Shown piece after piece: positions 23,273-31,050 of a stretch of DNA of 37,818 nt. Numbering within the stretch: the first letter of the stretch is position 1; each line of letters opens with the position of its first letter. The notes beneath the pieces were generated by a model. The model was not told the origin of the DNA and made no database searches. It saw nothing but the letters and a program-made list of their open reading frames with translations. The stretch spans positions 1 through 37,818 of the forward strand of contig JAQXNZ010000125.1 of the NCBI GenBank assembly GCA_029098265.1, read 5' to 3'. The stretch is from Clostridia bacterium (GTDB lineage: Bacteria > Bacillota > Clostridia > Lachnospirales > Anaerotignaceae). The translations under genes and the position numbers were made by a program.

Positions 23273-24652
23273 ATGAAGTATAACTGGCTGACAAATCTGG
23301 CTATATTTATACTGGCCGCCGCGGCTGTTTTTCAGACGGGGAAGTTATGGCTTGGGAATACCGACAGCCATAACTTTTTTTATTCCTTTTATTCCTCAGC
23401 GGGCAGGGGTATAAGTGAGACTGATAAAAGCTATGACATAATAGAGCCTGAAAAAACAGTCGTAGGCTACGGCAACAGAAAATTTAATATGCTGTATTCC
23501 GATAAGGAAAGCTCCTCAGTAACATCGCTGTGTGAAAATGTTATAGGTGATGTGCTCAGAAACGGAAGCTTTGATTCTGTATCCGATATTAGCTGGAGCG
23601 AATATATAGAGGGAAAGGCGGTTGTTATGAAATATCCCTTCTATATGTCCTCTAGGGAATATTTGAGAGGCTACGGACTGAGCAACAGCTCATTTTCGGA
23701 CAATGTTAAGAGCATCAACTATATAGTTGTGGTGCCGGGCAGCGGAAGCTCAGATATGACTTGCTGTTATTTCATAGACAGCAGTACTTCGGAGGCCTAT
23801 AAGTTTACCCTGACGGGTGCGGAATCTGCGGCGGCACTGTATAATTCCATACAGAATATGCAGTATTCGGGCGGAAGGCTGGAATACATATCGACGGTAC
23901 AGAGCGGAATGAATATATTCGACAGTATATATGTGCCCCAGTGGACCGACGGCGAGTATGAATACAATGCGTTAAAGGCAGTCAACCAATTTGCCGATGA
24001 AAGCGGAGAGGTGGACATTGATAAGCTGGGAGAATGTGCAGACAGCTTCTTCAGCAACTATGTGTCCGGTGATGATGCCTCGGTGGTAAACGATATATAC
24101 ACATTCAGCAATGACAATATCGTTGTAAAATACTATGAAAACGGGGTTCTGGAATACTATAACTACACAACGGGCTCACCTGATGCAGAGCAGACCCTTT
24201 CCAGTGCCTATACCATAAGCCAAAGCTTTATAAAGAAGGATAAATATATTGTCAATGATATATATCTTTCGGGAGCTGAAACAAGAAACGAAGGCCTTGT
24301 GCTCTACTATGACTATGCGGTTGATGATATACCGATTGAGTTTTCCGGAGAATTTACGGAAAGAACGGGCATGAGCCATGCCGTTGAGATAGTCGTAAGC
24401 AATGACAGCGTTAAGCGCTACAAGCGCTATGTGACCGAATTCAGGACTGACGAGGAAGAACAGGCCTATGTCAATGTGGATATGATTTCCGCATGGGACG
24501 ACGCCATAATGAACTATACGGGAACCGATGATGTTACCTCGGTTTCGGATATGTCCATAGGCTACTATTTTGAGGACGGGGAAGATGTGCTTTATATCAA
24601 ATGGTTTACATCGGTCAACGGCGAGACGATAGTCGGAGAAACATATAGATGA
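23273..24652 (+). CDS. yycH: YycH-like WalK-associated membrane protein
   Basis: A 459-residue protein with one N-terminal transmembrane helix (about 5-25, MKYNWLTNLAIFILAAAAVF) and a large, Tyr/Ser/Asp-rich extracytoplasmic domain. Sequence similarity to Bacillus YycH is low by eye. The topology, size and position (after walK, before a YycI-like gene) are those of YycH, which contacts WalK in the membrane and modulates its activity. Start ATG 23273, with GGTGAT upstream. It is 41 bp after the secreted Ig-like gene and 10 bp before the YycI-like start, so it belongs to the same transcript. Confidence 0.7.
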   Translation: MKYNWLTNLAIFILAAAAVFQTGKLWLGNTDSHNFFYSFYSSAGRGISETDKSYDIIEPEKTVVGYGNRKFNMLYSDKESSSVTSLCENVIGDVLRNGSFDSVSDISWSEYIEGKAVVMKYPFYMSSREYLRGYGLSNSSFSDNVKSINYIVVVPGSGSSDMTCCYFIDSSTSEAYKFTLTGAESAAALYNSIQNMQYSGGRLEYISTVQSGMNIFDSIYVPQWTDGEYEYNALKAVNQFADESGEVDIDKLGECADSFFSNYVSGDDASVVNDIYTFSNDNIVVKYYENGVLEYYNYTTGSPDAEQTLSSAYTISQSFIKKDKYIVNDIYLSGAETRNEGLVLYYDYAVDDIPIEFSGEFTERTGMSHAVEIVVSNDSVKRYKRYVTEFRTDEEEQAYVNVDMISAWDDAIMNYTGTDDVTSVSDMSIGYYFEDGEDVLYIKWFTSVNGETIVGETYR

Positions 24653-24662
24653 GGTGTTGGCT

Positions 24663-25562
24663 TTGGACTGGAAAAGAGCTAAAAAAATAATAATTCTGGC
24701 GCTGATTATCCTCAATGCCGCACTGTTTTTTACAAACAGGTACTATAACAGCGATTACCGTCTTACGCAGGCCGAGGAGGAAGCGGTCTATAAGCTGCTG
24801 TATCAGAACGGCATAGGAATATATACCGAGCTTATAGAGGACTATAAACCCATGAAGCAGCTGGACGTTACGGTGACATCGCCCGATGTAGATGAGCTGA
24901 AATCCATGTTCTTTGACGATGGCGAGAATGTGGAGACCGAGGTGGAATTTGACCAGGTGATACTGAGAAGCTATTCGGCCCGGCTGACAGCCGAGGACAG
25001 CAAGCTGAGTTATGTATGCCCCACGGGAGCGGGTGAGCTAAGCGGTGTCGGAAAGGATGCGGCTAAAAGACTGTCGGACAGCTTCATCAAAAAAATGGGC
25101 GACAGCTATTCGGAATATGTGCTTGACAGGATAACCTACAAAAACGGCGGATATCAGCTGGAATACTATGAATATTACAAGGGCTATAAAATATTCTGCA
25201 ACTACTGCATATTCTTTATAGACGACAGCGGCATAAGGACAATCGAGTCGGAAAACTATGATATCAACGGCTTTACCGAGGAAAGCAGGGATATATGCGC
25301 TTCATCGGAGGCAGTGCTGACATATATCTATTCCGATAAGGATGGAAACAACAAAGGCAAGTTTATTGAGGATATGGAAATAGGCTATGACCTAAGAGAG
25401 TCCGAGCAGATAGTCGAGGGCTCAAAGATAAGGCTTGTTCCCTGCTACTGTATTTATATGATAAACGATGATGAACCGTTTATAGTATACGCCTATACAA
25501 ACACCGCAAAGAACAGCACACAGACCCAGGCTGCCGATACGGCGGCACAGGGCGCTCAATAG
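24663..25562 (+). CDS. yycI: YycI-like two-component system regulatory protein
   Basis: A 299-residue protein starting MDWKRAKKIIILALIILNAA, the typical YycI opening: a short basic tail followed by a single membrane anchor. The extracytoplasmic part has an aromatic-rich region (YKNGGYQLEYYEYYKGYKIF) and a C-terminal GSKIRLVPCYCIYMI block resembling the YycI/YycH fold. In Bacillus YycI forms a complex with YycH and WalK. I chose TTG at 24663 because GAGGTG (24651-24656) is 6 bases upstream and the family begins MDW; a GTG at 24654 would overlap that site. The C-terminus ends in an Ala/Gln/Thr-rich tail. A terminator follows. Confidence 0.75.
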   Translation: MDWKRAKKIIILALIILNAALFFTNRYYNSDYRLTQAEEEAVYKLLYQNGIGIYTELIEDYKPMKQLDVTVTSPDVDELKSMFFDDGENVETEVEFDQVILRSYSARLTAEDSKLSYVCPTGAGELSGVGKDAAKRLSDSFIKKMGDSYSEYVLDRITYKNGGYQLEYYEYYKGYKIFCNYCIFFIDDSGIRTIESENYDINGFTEESRDICASSEAVLTYIYSDKDGNNKGKFIEDMEIGYDLRESEQIVEGSKIRLVPCYCIYMINDDEPFIVYAYTNTAKNSTQTQAADTAAQGAQ

Positions 25563-25576
25563 AATATTTTATGACG

Positions 25577-25608
25577 GCGGCAGGATAATTTTTCTGCCGC
25601 TGTATTTT
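25577..25608 (+). terminator. Terminator of the wal cluster
   Basis: GCGGCAG (25577-25583) pairs with CTGCCGC (25594-25600) around a 10-base loop, followed by TGTATTTTT. Confidence 0.8.
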
Positions 25609-25657
25609 TGCGGTTAAAAACAGCTTATGGGAGAAATATAATAGTAATAAGGGGTTA

Positions 25658-25686
25658 TTGCCATATTTAAAATCCGGTGATATAAT
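25658..25686 (+). promoter_or_regulatory. Promoter of glmM-glmS
   Basis: TTGCCA (25658-25663) and TATAAT (25681-25686) with a 17-base spacer. The leader to glmM is about 110 nt and contains a hairpin (GCGGAAAGC near 25700 with GCTTTCGC near 25727). Confidence 0.8.
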
Positions 25687-25801
25687 AATACAGATAATGG
25701 GCGGAAAGCGCCTGTAATTCGGGAAGCTTTCGCATTTGATATACAGACAAATATTTTTTTATGGATATAACAGCTTTTCGGTTGTTGGGAGGATAGAAAT
25801 A

Positions 25802-27151
25802 ATGGGTAAATTATTCGGCACCGACGGTGTCAGAGGCGTTGCCAATACAGAGCTGACCGGACGTTTGGCCTATGAGCTCGGCAGAGCAGGGGCATACGTC
25901 CTTACAAAGGAGACCTACCATACCCCGAGGATACTTGTGGGAATGGATACAAGAATATCAGGAGACATGCTGGAGTCTGCCCTGACGGCAGGTATATGCT
26001 CCGTGGGTGCCCATGCGGTGCTTGCGGGTATTGTGCCTACTCCGGCGGTGGCATATCTCGTTAGAAAATACAGACTGGATGCAGGCATAGTTATTTCTGC
26101 GTCCCATAACCCCGTGGAGTACAACGGAATCAAGTTCTTCAATAACGAGGGCTATAAGCTCAGAGACGAGCTGGAGGATATGATTGAGAGCATAGTTTTA
26201 AGCGACAGAGACGACCTGCCCAGACCCACAGGCGAATTTATCGGAACAAAGAGTATTGCCGAGGAAGCCCTTGACGATTATATTGACTTTCTTACGGCTT
26301 CAAGCAGTGTAAGATTCAACGGCATAAAGGTAGCCATTGACTGTGCCAACGGAGCATCATATAAGGCGGCGCCCATAGCACTGCTTAATTTGGGCGCAGA
26401 GCTTTGCATCGTTCATAATGAGCCCGACGGCAATAATATTAATCTTAACTGCGGTTCCACCCATATTGAGTCATTGCAGAAGCTTGTCAGGGAAAACGGA
26501 GCCGATATCGGCTTTGCCTTCGACGGAGACGCCGACAGATGCCTTGCTGTAGACGAGAACGGCGAATTGATTGACGGCGACAAAATACTTGCCATTTGCG
26601 GTCTTTATCTCAAGGAAAAGGGCAGACTGGCAGGGGATACCGTTGTCGGTACGGTTATGAGCAACATGGGCCTTTCGGTTATGGGAAACAAAAACGGCAT
26701 AAATATCGAACAGGCCAACGTGGGCGACAGATATGTAATCGAAAAAATGCTTGAGGGCGGGTATTCCCTCGGCGGAGAGCAGTCGGGACATATCATATTC
26801 CATGACTACAACACAACGGGCGATGGCATAATAACAGCCATTCAGATGCTTAAGGTGCTCAAATACCGAGGCTGTAAAGCCAGCGAGCTTGCGAAAATAA
26901 TGGATGTATATCCCCAGGTGCTCGTAAACGCAAAAGTAAAGAATGAAAATAAATACAGCTATATGGAAAACGCAGAAATTAAAACTGCGGTAGTTGAGCT
27001 GGAGAAAAAATTCGAGGGAGAGGGCAGAGTACTCATCCGTCCCAGCGGAACAGAGCCCCTCGTAAGAGTTATGATAGAGGGAAAAGACATAGACCAGATG
27101 CAGAAGGATGCGGAAAAGCTGGCATTAATAATCGAGCAGAATTTACAGTAA
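25802..27151 (+). CDS. glmM: Phosphoglucosamine mutase
   Basis: A 449-residue enzyme that interconverts glucosamine-6-phosphate and glucosamine-1-phosphate for UDP-GlcNAc synthesis. It opens [12 protein letters not shown], has the phosphoserine loop [10 protein letters not shown] (Ser101 aligns with the phosphorylated serine), the metal loop FDGDADRC, the sugar-binding GGEQSGHI and the phosphate-binding [12 protein letters not shown]. Length is standard. ATG 25802 has GGGAGGA 10 bases upstream; in-frame extension upstream adds non-conserved residues. glmS begins 19 bp after its stop, so one transcript makes the glucosamine-6-phosphate producer and consumer. The product feeds peptidoglycan, in keeping with the adjacent wal genes. 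Confidence 0.97.
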   Translation: MGKLFGTDGVRGVANTELTGRLAYELGRAGAYVLTKETYHTPRILVGMDTRISGDMLESALTAGICSVGAHAVLAGIVPTPAVAYLVRKYRLDAGIVISASHNPVEYNGIKFFNNEGYKLRDELEDMIESIVLSDRDDLPRPTGEFIGTKSIAEEALDDYIDFLTASSSVRFNGIKVAIDCANGASYKAAPIALLNLGAELCIVHNEPDGNNINLNCGSTHIESLQKLVRENGADIGFAFDGDADRCLAVDENGELIDGDKILAICGLYLKEKGRLAGDTVVGTVMSNMGLSVMGNKNGINIEQANVGDRYVIEKMLEGGYSLGGEQSGHIIFHDYNTTGDGIITAIQMLKVLKYRGCKASELAKIMDVYPQVLVNAKVKNENKYSYMENAEIKTAVVELEKKFEGEGRVLIRPSGTEPLVRVMIEGKDIDQMQKDAEKLALIIEQNLQ

Positions 27152-27170
27152 CATCAGGGAGGTGTCAGAT

Positions 27171-29006
27171 ATGTGCGGCATAGTAGGATATGTTGGTAAA
27201 AATCAGGCTCCGTCCATACTTATTGACGGACTGAATAAGCTGGAATACAGAGGATATGACTCGGCAGGCATTGCGGTGCATGACGGACAGAATATAAATA
27301 TACTTAAAACAAAGGGCAGGCTTTCTAACCTTATAAAGCTTGTTATAGAAAATCCCCTTACGGGAACATTGGGAATAGGCCATACAAGGTGGGCCACCCA
27401 CGGCGCTCCTTCGGACGTCAATTCCCACCCGCATATGAGCGAGGATCATGTAATAGCGGTTGTACACAACGGTATAATTGAAAACTACATGGAAATAAAG
27501 GCGGAGCTTCTGGAAAAGGGATATCACTTTATTTCGGAAACGGACACAGAGACCATAGCTCATCTGATAGACTGCTATTACAGAGACGGCTTCAGCTTTG
27601 AGGACGCTGTTTTCAAGGCGGTATCAAGGCTTGAGGGCGCATACGCACTCAGCATAATATGCAGGGACTGCCCCGGCACGCTTATCGCAGTAAGAAAGGG
27701 TGCTCCCCTTGTAATCGGCAAGGGTGAGGGTGAAAACTTCATTGCCAGCGATATACCGGCACTGCTTAATTACACAAGGGAGGTATACTTCCTTGAGGAC
27801 AACGAAATAGCCGTTCTTACCGAAAACAGCATAACTATATATGATAAAGATAAAAATGTTGTAAACAGGGACATATACCATGTCACATGGGACATTGAGG
27901 CAGCCGAAAAGAGCGGTTATGCCCATTTCATGCTCAAGGAGATACACGAACAGCCCAAGATTGTGAGAGAAACTATACTCAAGAGAGTGCCTGAAAACGG
28001 TGACGGTATAGTTCTTGACAACATAAAGCTTGATAAGCAAGAGCTGGACAATATCGACAGAATATATGTTGTAGCCTGCGGAACGGCCTATTATGCGGGA
28101 CTTATAGGCAAACATCTTATCGAGAAGATATGCCGCATACCCGTAATAAGCGAGGTTGCCAGTGAATTCAGATATATGGACCCCATACTTGACGAAAGAA
28201 CACTGCTTATTGTGGTTTCCCAGTCTGGTGAGACTGCCGATACTCTGGAGGCACTGAGAATAGCCAAGAGAAACGGAGCAAGGGTTCTTGCCATTGTTAA
28301 CGCTGTGGGAAGCTCCATTGCCAGAGAGGCCGACGATGTATTCTATATACTTGCGGGCCCCGAAATAGCCGTTGCCTCCACAAAGGCATATTCGGCGCAG
28401 GTAGCCGCCATGTATATACTTACCTGCCATATAGCGCTGGCTGTCGGCAAGATGACTGAGGAAGAATTTAAAGCCATAAGAGATGAGCTTTACACGCTTC
28501 CTTCGAAAATCGAGCTTATACTCCAGAAGGAAAACGTCGAGAAAAAGCTTGCCGAAAAGTATAAGGATGTGCGAAATGTATTCTTTATCGGCAGAGGACT
28601 GGACTATCTTGTTTCCCAGGAGGGCTCTTTAAAGCTTAAGGAGATTGCATATCTTCACAGCGAAGCCTATGCCGCCGGAGAGCTTAAGCACGGCCCCATT
28701 GCCATGATAGACGAAAATACCCTTGTGGTTGCCATAGCTGCCCAGGAGGAACTTATAGAAAAGACCATAAACAACATAAAAGAGGTAAAGGCGAGGGGAG
28801 CCAAGACAATGGCCATAGCCATGAAGGGCAATACAAAGATTGCCGAGGTTGCCGATGATGTTATATATATCCCCAGAACAATGGGAATACTTGCACCTGT
28901 GCTTGCCAATATACCCAATCAGCTTTTTGCGTATTATATGGCGCTCAGTCTCGGAACGGATATTGATAAACCCAGAAACCTTGCAAAGAGCGTAACTGTA
29001 GAATAA
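27171..29006 (+). CDS. glmS: Glutamine-fructose-6-phosphate aminotransferase (isomerizing)
   Basis: A 611-residue enzyme making glucosamine-6-phosphate from fructose-6-phosphate and glutamine. The N-terminal glutaminase domain (about 2-215) begins MCGIVGYVG with the nucleophile Cys2 exposed after Met removal, which fixes the start at ATG 27171 (GGGAGGTG upstream) rather than three codons earlier. Two SIS isomerase domains follow (about 290-420 and 460-600), with SQSGETADT, STKAYSAQ and HGPIAMI. It ends PRNLAKSVTVE, the conserved catalytic tail. The 19-bp gap to glmM leaves no room for a glmS ribozyme, so that control is absent here. Confidence 0.97.
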   Translation: MCGIVGYVGKNQAPSILIDGLNKLEYRGYDSAGIAVHDGQNINILKTKGRLSNLIKLVIENPLTGTLGIGHTRWATHGAPSDVNSHPHMSEDHVIAVVHNGIIENYMEIKAELLEKGYHFISETDTETIAHLIDCYYRDGFSFEDAVFKAVSRLEGAYALSIICRDCPGTLIAVRKGAPLVIGKGEGENFIASDIPALLNYTREVYFLEDNEIAVLTENSITIYDKDKNVVNRDIYHVTWDIEAAEKSGYAHFMLKEIHEQPKIVRETILKRVPENGDGIVLDNIKLDKQELDNIDRIYVVACGTAYYAGLIGKHLIEKICRIPVISEVASEFRYMDPILDERTLLIVVSQSGETADTLEALRIAKRNGARVLAIVNAVGSSIAREADDVFYILAGPEIAVASTKAYSAQVAAMYILTCHIALAVGKMTEEEFKAIRDELYTLPSKIELILQKENVEKKLAEKYKDVRNVFFIGRGLDYLVSQEGSLKLKEIAYLHSEAYAAGELKHGPIAMIDENTLVVAIAAQEELIEKTINNIKEVKARGAKTMAIAMKGNTKIAEVADDVIYIPRTMGILAPVLANIPNQLFAYYMALSLGTDIDKPRNLAKSVTVE

Positions 29007-29058
29007 AAAATGAGGGTGTCCACAAAGCCATAAATGACTTGAGGATACCCTCATTTTT
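29007..29058. terminator. Bidirectional terminator after glmS
   Basis: AATGAGGGTGTCC (ending 29021) pairs with GGATACCCTCATT (from 29043) with one G-U pair; A-rich left flank and T5 right flank. It serves glmS and the convergent gene at 29144-29419. Confidence 0.9.
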
Positions 29059-29143
29059 GCTGTTTTACGAAATAATCCTATACGGTACAAGACCGAATTT
29101 GTTCAGCCTGCGGCAAATTATAAAACTGATTTTTACAGCTGTA

Positions 29144-29419
29144 TCAGTCAAGGGATATGCTGTGCTTTACTCTGTCATGTTCTTCTGCTGTTTTAGCGTC
29201 ATTCCATCTGTCCATTGTGCCTACAAGGTAGCCGGTTATACGGCGGATTCTGTCAAAGCTTACGGGCTTGAAGGTGTACTGCATATCGACGTAGTCACCG
29301 TCGATTGTAAGCTCGAGAGTATCTACCTTTCTTGTGGGATTCTGCTTTTCTATAAGATTTATATACTGGTCTATTTCCTGCTGTTCCATAGTTCCGTTAA
29401 TTACTGTTACACTGGCCAT
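29144..29419 (-). CDS. Small protein resembling the C-terminal tail of class III ribonucleotide reductase (NrdD)
   Basis: A 91-residue protein. Its C-terminal half, RIRRITGYLVGTMDRWNDAK followed by EEHDRVKH, resembles the end of anaerobic ribonucleotide reductase NrdD (a GY-x-N-x-GK/AK-x-E-x-RV-x-H-type pattern), where the glycyl radical loop lies. The glycine here is within RITGY, but the essential NrdD active-site cysteines and the 10-stranded barrel are absent, so it cannot itself be a reductase. Stand-alone proteins like this are often annotated as NrdD in Clostridia. Possible roles are a spare radical domain or a regulatory fragment; both are guesses. ATG 29419 has a GGAGG site and its own promoter (TTGTGT-17-TATAAT). 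Confidence 0.6.
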   Translation of the reverse strand: MASVTVINGTMEQQEIDQYINLIEKQNPTRKVDTLELTIDGDYVDMQYTFKPVSFDRIRRITGYLVGTMDRWNDAKTAEEHDRVKHSISLD

Positions 29420-29460
29420 TGTTATACCTCCAATATCAATATATAGTTTGAATTGAGATT

Positions 29461-29489
29461 ATTATACTATATATTGACGGAGAACACAA
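29461..29489 (-). promoter_or_regulatory. Promoter of the small NrdD-tail-like gene
   Basis: Minus-strand TTGTGT (29489-29484) and perfect TATAAT (29466-29461), spacer 17, about 42 nt before the ATG. Confidence 0.65.
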
Positions 29490-29581
29490 TATATATTTAA
29501 TAAAACAGACTGAAGAAAAAGCTTAGACCGTAGATAAACACAACTAATTATTTGAAAGTACTCGATATTAGCCACAATAAC

Positions 29582-29757
29582 CGGGAAAGGTTCGGAAAAC
29601 CGGGAAGGTTTTCTGAGGCTTTAAATCGAGTCGGAGACCGCGCTCTTCGACTCGGAGAAGTCCTAAGACACAAGCTATGCGCAGTGTCAGGACTTCATGC
29701 ATTAATTTAAACAAGTCGAAAACGTGTTTTCGACTTAGTGTCGACTTTGTCGACACT
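29582..29757 (+). repeat. Full-length copy of the ~178-bp structured intergenic repeat (copy B)
   Basis: Five helices in order. I: GAAAACC/GGTTTTC (29595-29601, 29607-29613). II: CGAGTCG/CGACTCG (29627-29633, 29648-29654) around the core CGGAGACCGCGCTCTTCG (29632-29649). III: GAAGTCCT/AGGACTTC (29657-29664, 29689-29696) with inner GACAC/GTGTC. IV: AAGTCGAAAAC/GTTTTCGACTT (29713-29723, 29726-29736). V: AGTGTCGAC/GTCGACACT (29737-29745, 29749-29757). Core and helix IV match copy A in sequence; helices II, III and V match only in pairing. It occupies most of the 380-bp gap between the small NrdD-like gene and yabE and holds no gene. Confidence 0.8.
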
Positions 29758-29758
29758 T

Positions 29759-29789
29759 AAAAAGCGCTCATACAAAATGAGCGCTTTTT
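29759..29789. terminator. Bidirectional terminator after yabE
   Basis: A perfect 13-bp stem (29759-29771, 29777-29789) with a 5-base loop, A5 on one side and T6 on the other. It is 10 bp from the yabE stop and starts immediately after repeat copy B. Confidence 0.92.
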
Positions 29790-29799
29790 TGTGATTGTT

Positions 29800-30783
29800 T
29801 TATTGAAGAATGTATACCGTTACCGTACGTCTGCCCCAGGCATACGCTTCGTTAACGGAATTGTAACAAAGGTCGATACGACGGCCGTCAATTGCTCCTC
29901 CGGTATCCTCGGCTGTCCCGATCCCGTATCCGGGAATATAGAGCTTTGAGCCGAGAGGAATAACATTAGGATCAACTGCTACGGCACCTCGTACCGCCGC
30001 CGTTCCGGTTGCGGTGGTCGAAGTACAGCCTTCGTCAAATCTGGTGTAGCCCGTTGCCACGACCGTAAGAGATTTTGTATATTTAAAATCTCCTGCGGGA
30101 GTTGATACCATACTGGCGGTACCTCTTTCAATAATACAGGTTACAGGCTCGGTAACTACACTGCGGCTTATCTCAGTTGAGTTAGTAAGCTGACCCCCGA
30201 CATAAGTCTCCTCACTGACCACCTCGACAAGGCCGTCTGAACCCTCCTGTATTACTCTTTCGGTACCCTTTGCAAGATCAGAAGTATCTCTGTATTCTAT
30301 TGATTTTTCAATTTTTTCGTACTTTGTAGCTTCTCTGACAAGGGTGGATGACAGCTCTACGATCATTCCGTTTGTCAGAGGTGTGTCCTCGGTAATATCC
30401 TTTGCAAGATAATAATGAAGATTTTCATAGTCGCCCGAAAGGCTTTCGAGAAGCTCTCCCACGGTAAGGGAAGTTGTTTGCACCATGCGGGGAACTCCGT
30501 CATAGTCGATCATAACAGTAACGGAAGGCTTAATCTGTATTACGTCGCCATCCTCTACTATATGGTCTAATGTATAGTTAAGTTCATCATCTTCCGAAAT
30601 AGTTATTTCCTGAAGTTCAAGAAGTTTTTTAACTGATACCGGTTCAGTTAAGTTAGCTGTTGATTTTTGTGTTCCTTCAATAATTGTTACATTCAGACTT
30701 TCTCCGCTGTAGGCAGAAACAGTTCCGCCGAACATTGCCAATAACCCAATCACGATAGCGATTACTCTAAGTCGTTTTGTCAT
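29800..30783 (-). CDS. yabE: YabE-like secreted wall-active protein: DUF348, G5 and 3D domains
   Basis: A 327-residue exported protein. Signal peptide about 1-25 (MTKRLRVIAIVIGLLAMFGG). Two DUF348 repeats (about 28-80 and 82-140), a G5 domain (about 143-220), then the C-terminal 3D domain (about 230-327), whose three aspartates are visible in VAVDPNVIPLGS, EDTGGAI and RIDLC. In 3D proteins these form a lytic-transglycosylase-like active site for peptidoglycan remodelling. ATG 30783 has AAGGAGGA. The metG-tatD-yabE order equals Bacillus metS-yabD-yabE. A WalR-type array and long leader lie upstream; YocH, another 3D protein, is a known WalR target in Bacillus. Confidence 0.9.
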   Translation of the reverse strand: MTKRLRVIAIVIGLLAMFGGTVSAYSGESLNVTIIEGTQKSTANLTEPVSVKKLLELQEITISEDDELNYTLDHIVEDGDVIQIKPSVTVMIDYDGVPRMVQTTSLTVGELLESLSGDYENLHYYLAKDITEDTPLTNGMIVELSSTLVREATKYEKIEKSIEYRDTSDLAKGTERVIQEGSDGLVEVVSEETYVGGQLTNSTEISRSVVTEPVTCIIERGTASMVSTPAGDFKYTKSLTVVATGYTRFDEGCTSTTATGTAAVRGAVAVDPNVIPLGSKLYIPGYGIGTAEDTGGAIDGRRIDLCYNSVNEAYAWGRRTVTVYILQ

Positions 30784-31002
30784 AGTTTCCTCCTTAATTG
30801 CGTTTGCCTGCGATGCAGGATAAACGCTGATTGATCCGTCCCGAAGGGGAACGGTCCGATCCGATACGGCATTGAATTTTCCTTGTTCCTAATACGGACA
30901 GAGGATACCGTAACGGGGATTTCTTACTGACTAACTCTCCTTGATTAATGCGTTTGCATGAATAAATCTGGCGATGAACCAAAGCGTGAAATATGCTTTT
31001 AA
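30784..31002 (-). promoter_or_regulatory. Long structured leader of yabE
   Basis: About 220 nt of leader. Next to the ribosome binding site is a strong hairpin: GCGTTT-CCTGC pairs with GCAGG-AAACGC (30827-30800). A second copy of the GCAAACGCA...AAGGAG module lies at 30957-30937, with its own SD-like AAGGAGA. Either GCAAACGC copy could pair with the single GCGTTT strand, so two alternative folds are possible. CCGT-CCC/GGG-ACGG forms another hairpin near 30837-30855. I see no core of a known riboswitch class. Confidence 0.5.
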
Positions 31003-31049
31003 ACTATACGCAACAATTATATTAACACAAATGTAACAAATATGCAACA
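31003..31049 (-). promoter_or_regulatory. WalR-type direct repeats and promoter of yabE
   Basis: On the minus strand TGTTGC (31049-31044), TGTTAC (31038-31033) and TGTTAA (31027-31022) are spaced exactly 11 bp; the last two are a perfect TGTWAH-N5-TGTWAH box. -10 candidates are TATAGT (31008-31003) or TATAAT (31021-31016). The array directly follows the tatD stop codon. Orientation relative to transcription equals that of the array at 22654-22692. Confidence 0.75.
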
Positions 31050-31050
31050 A

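Noticed and set aside
30784-31002. A c-di-AMP (ydaO/yuaA), c-di-GMP or other known riboswitch in the yabE leader
   Set aside because: The leader length and the wall-protein target would fit, but the conserved cores (such as the GGGGAACC and GGGUGAAUC blocks of ydaO) are not present on the yabE strand.
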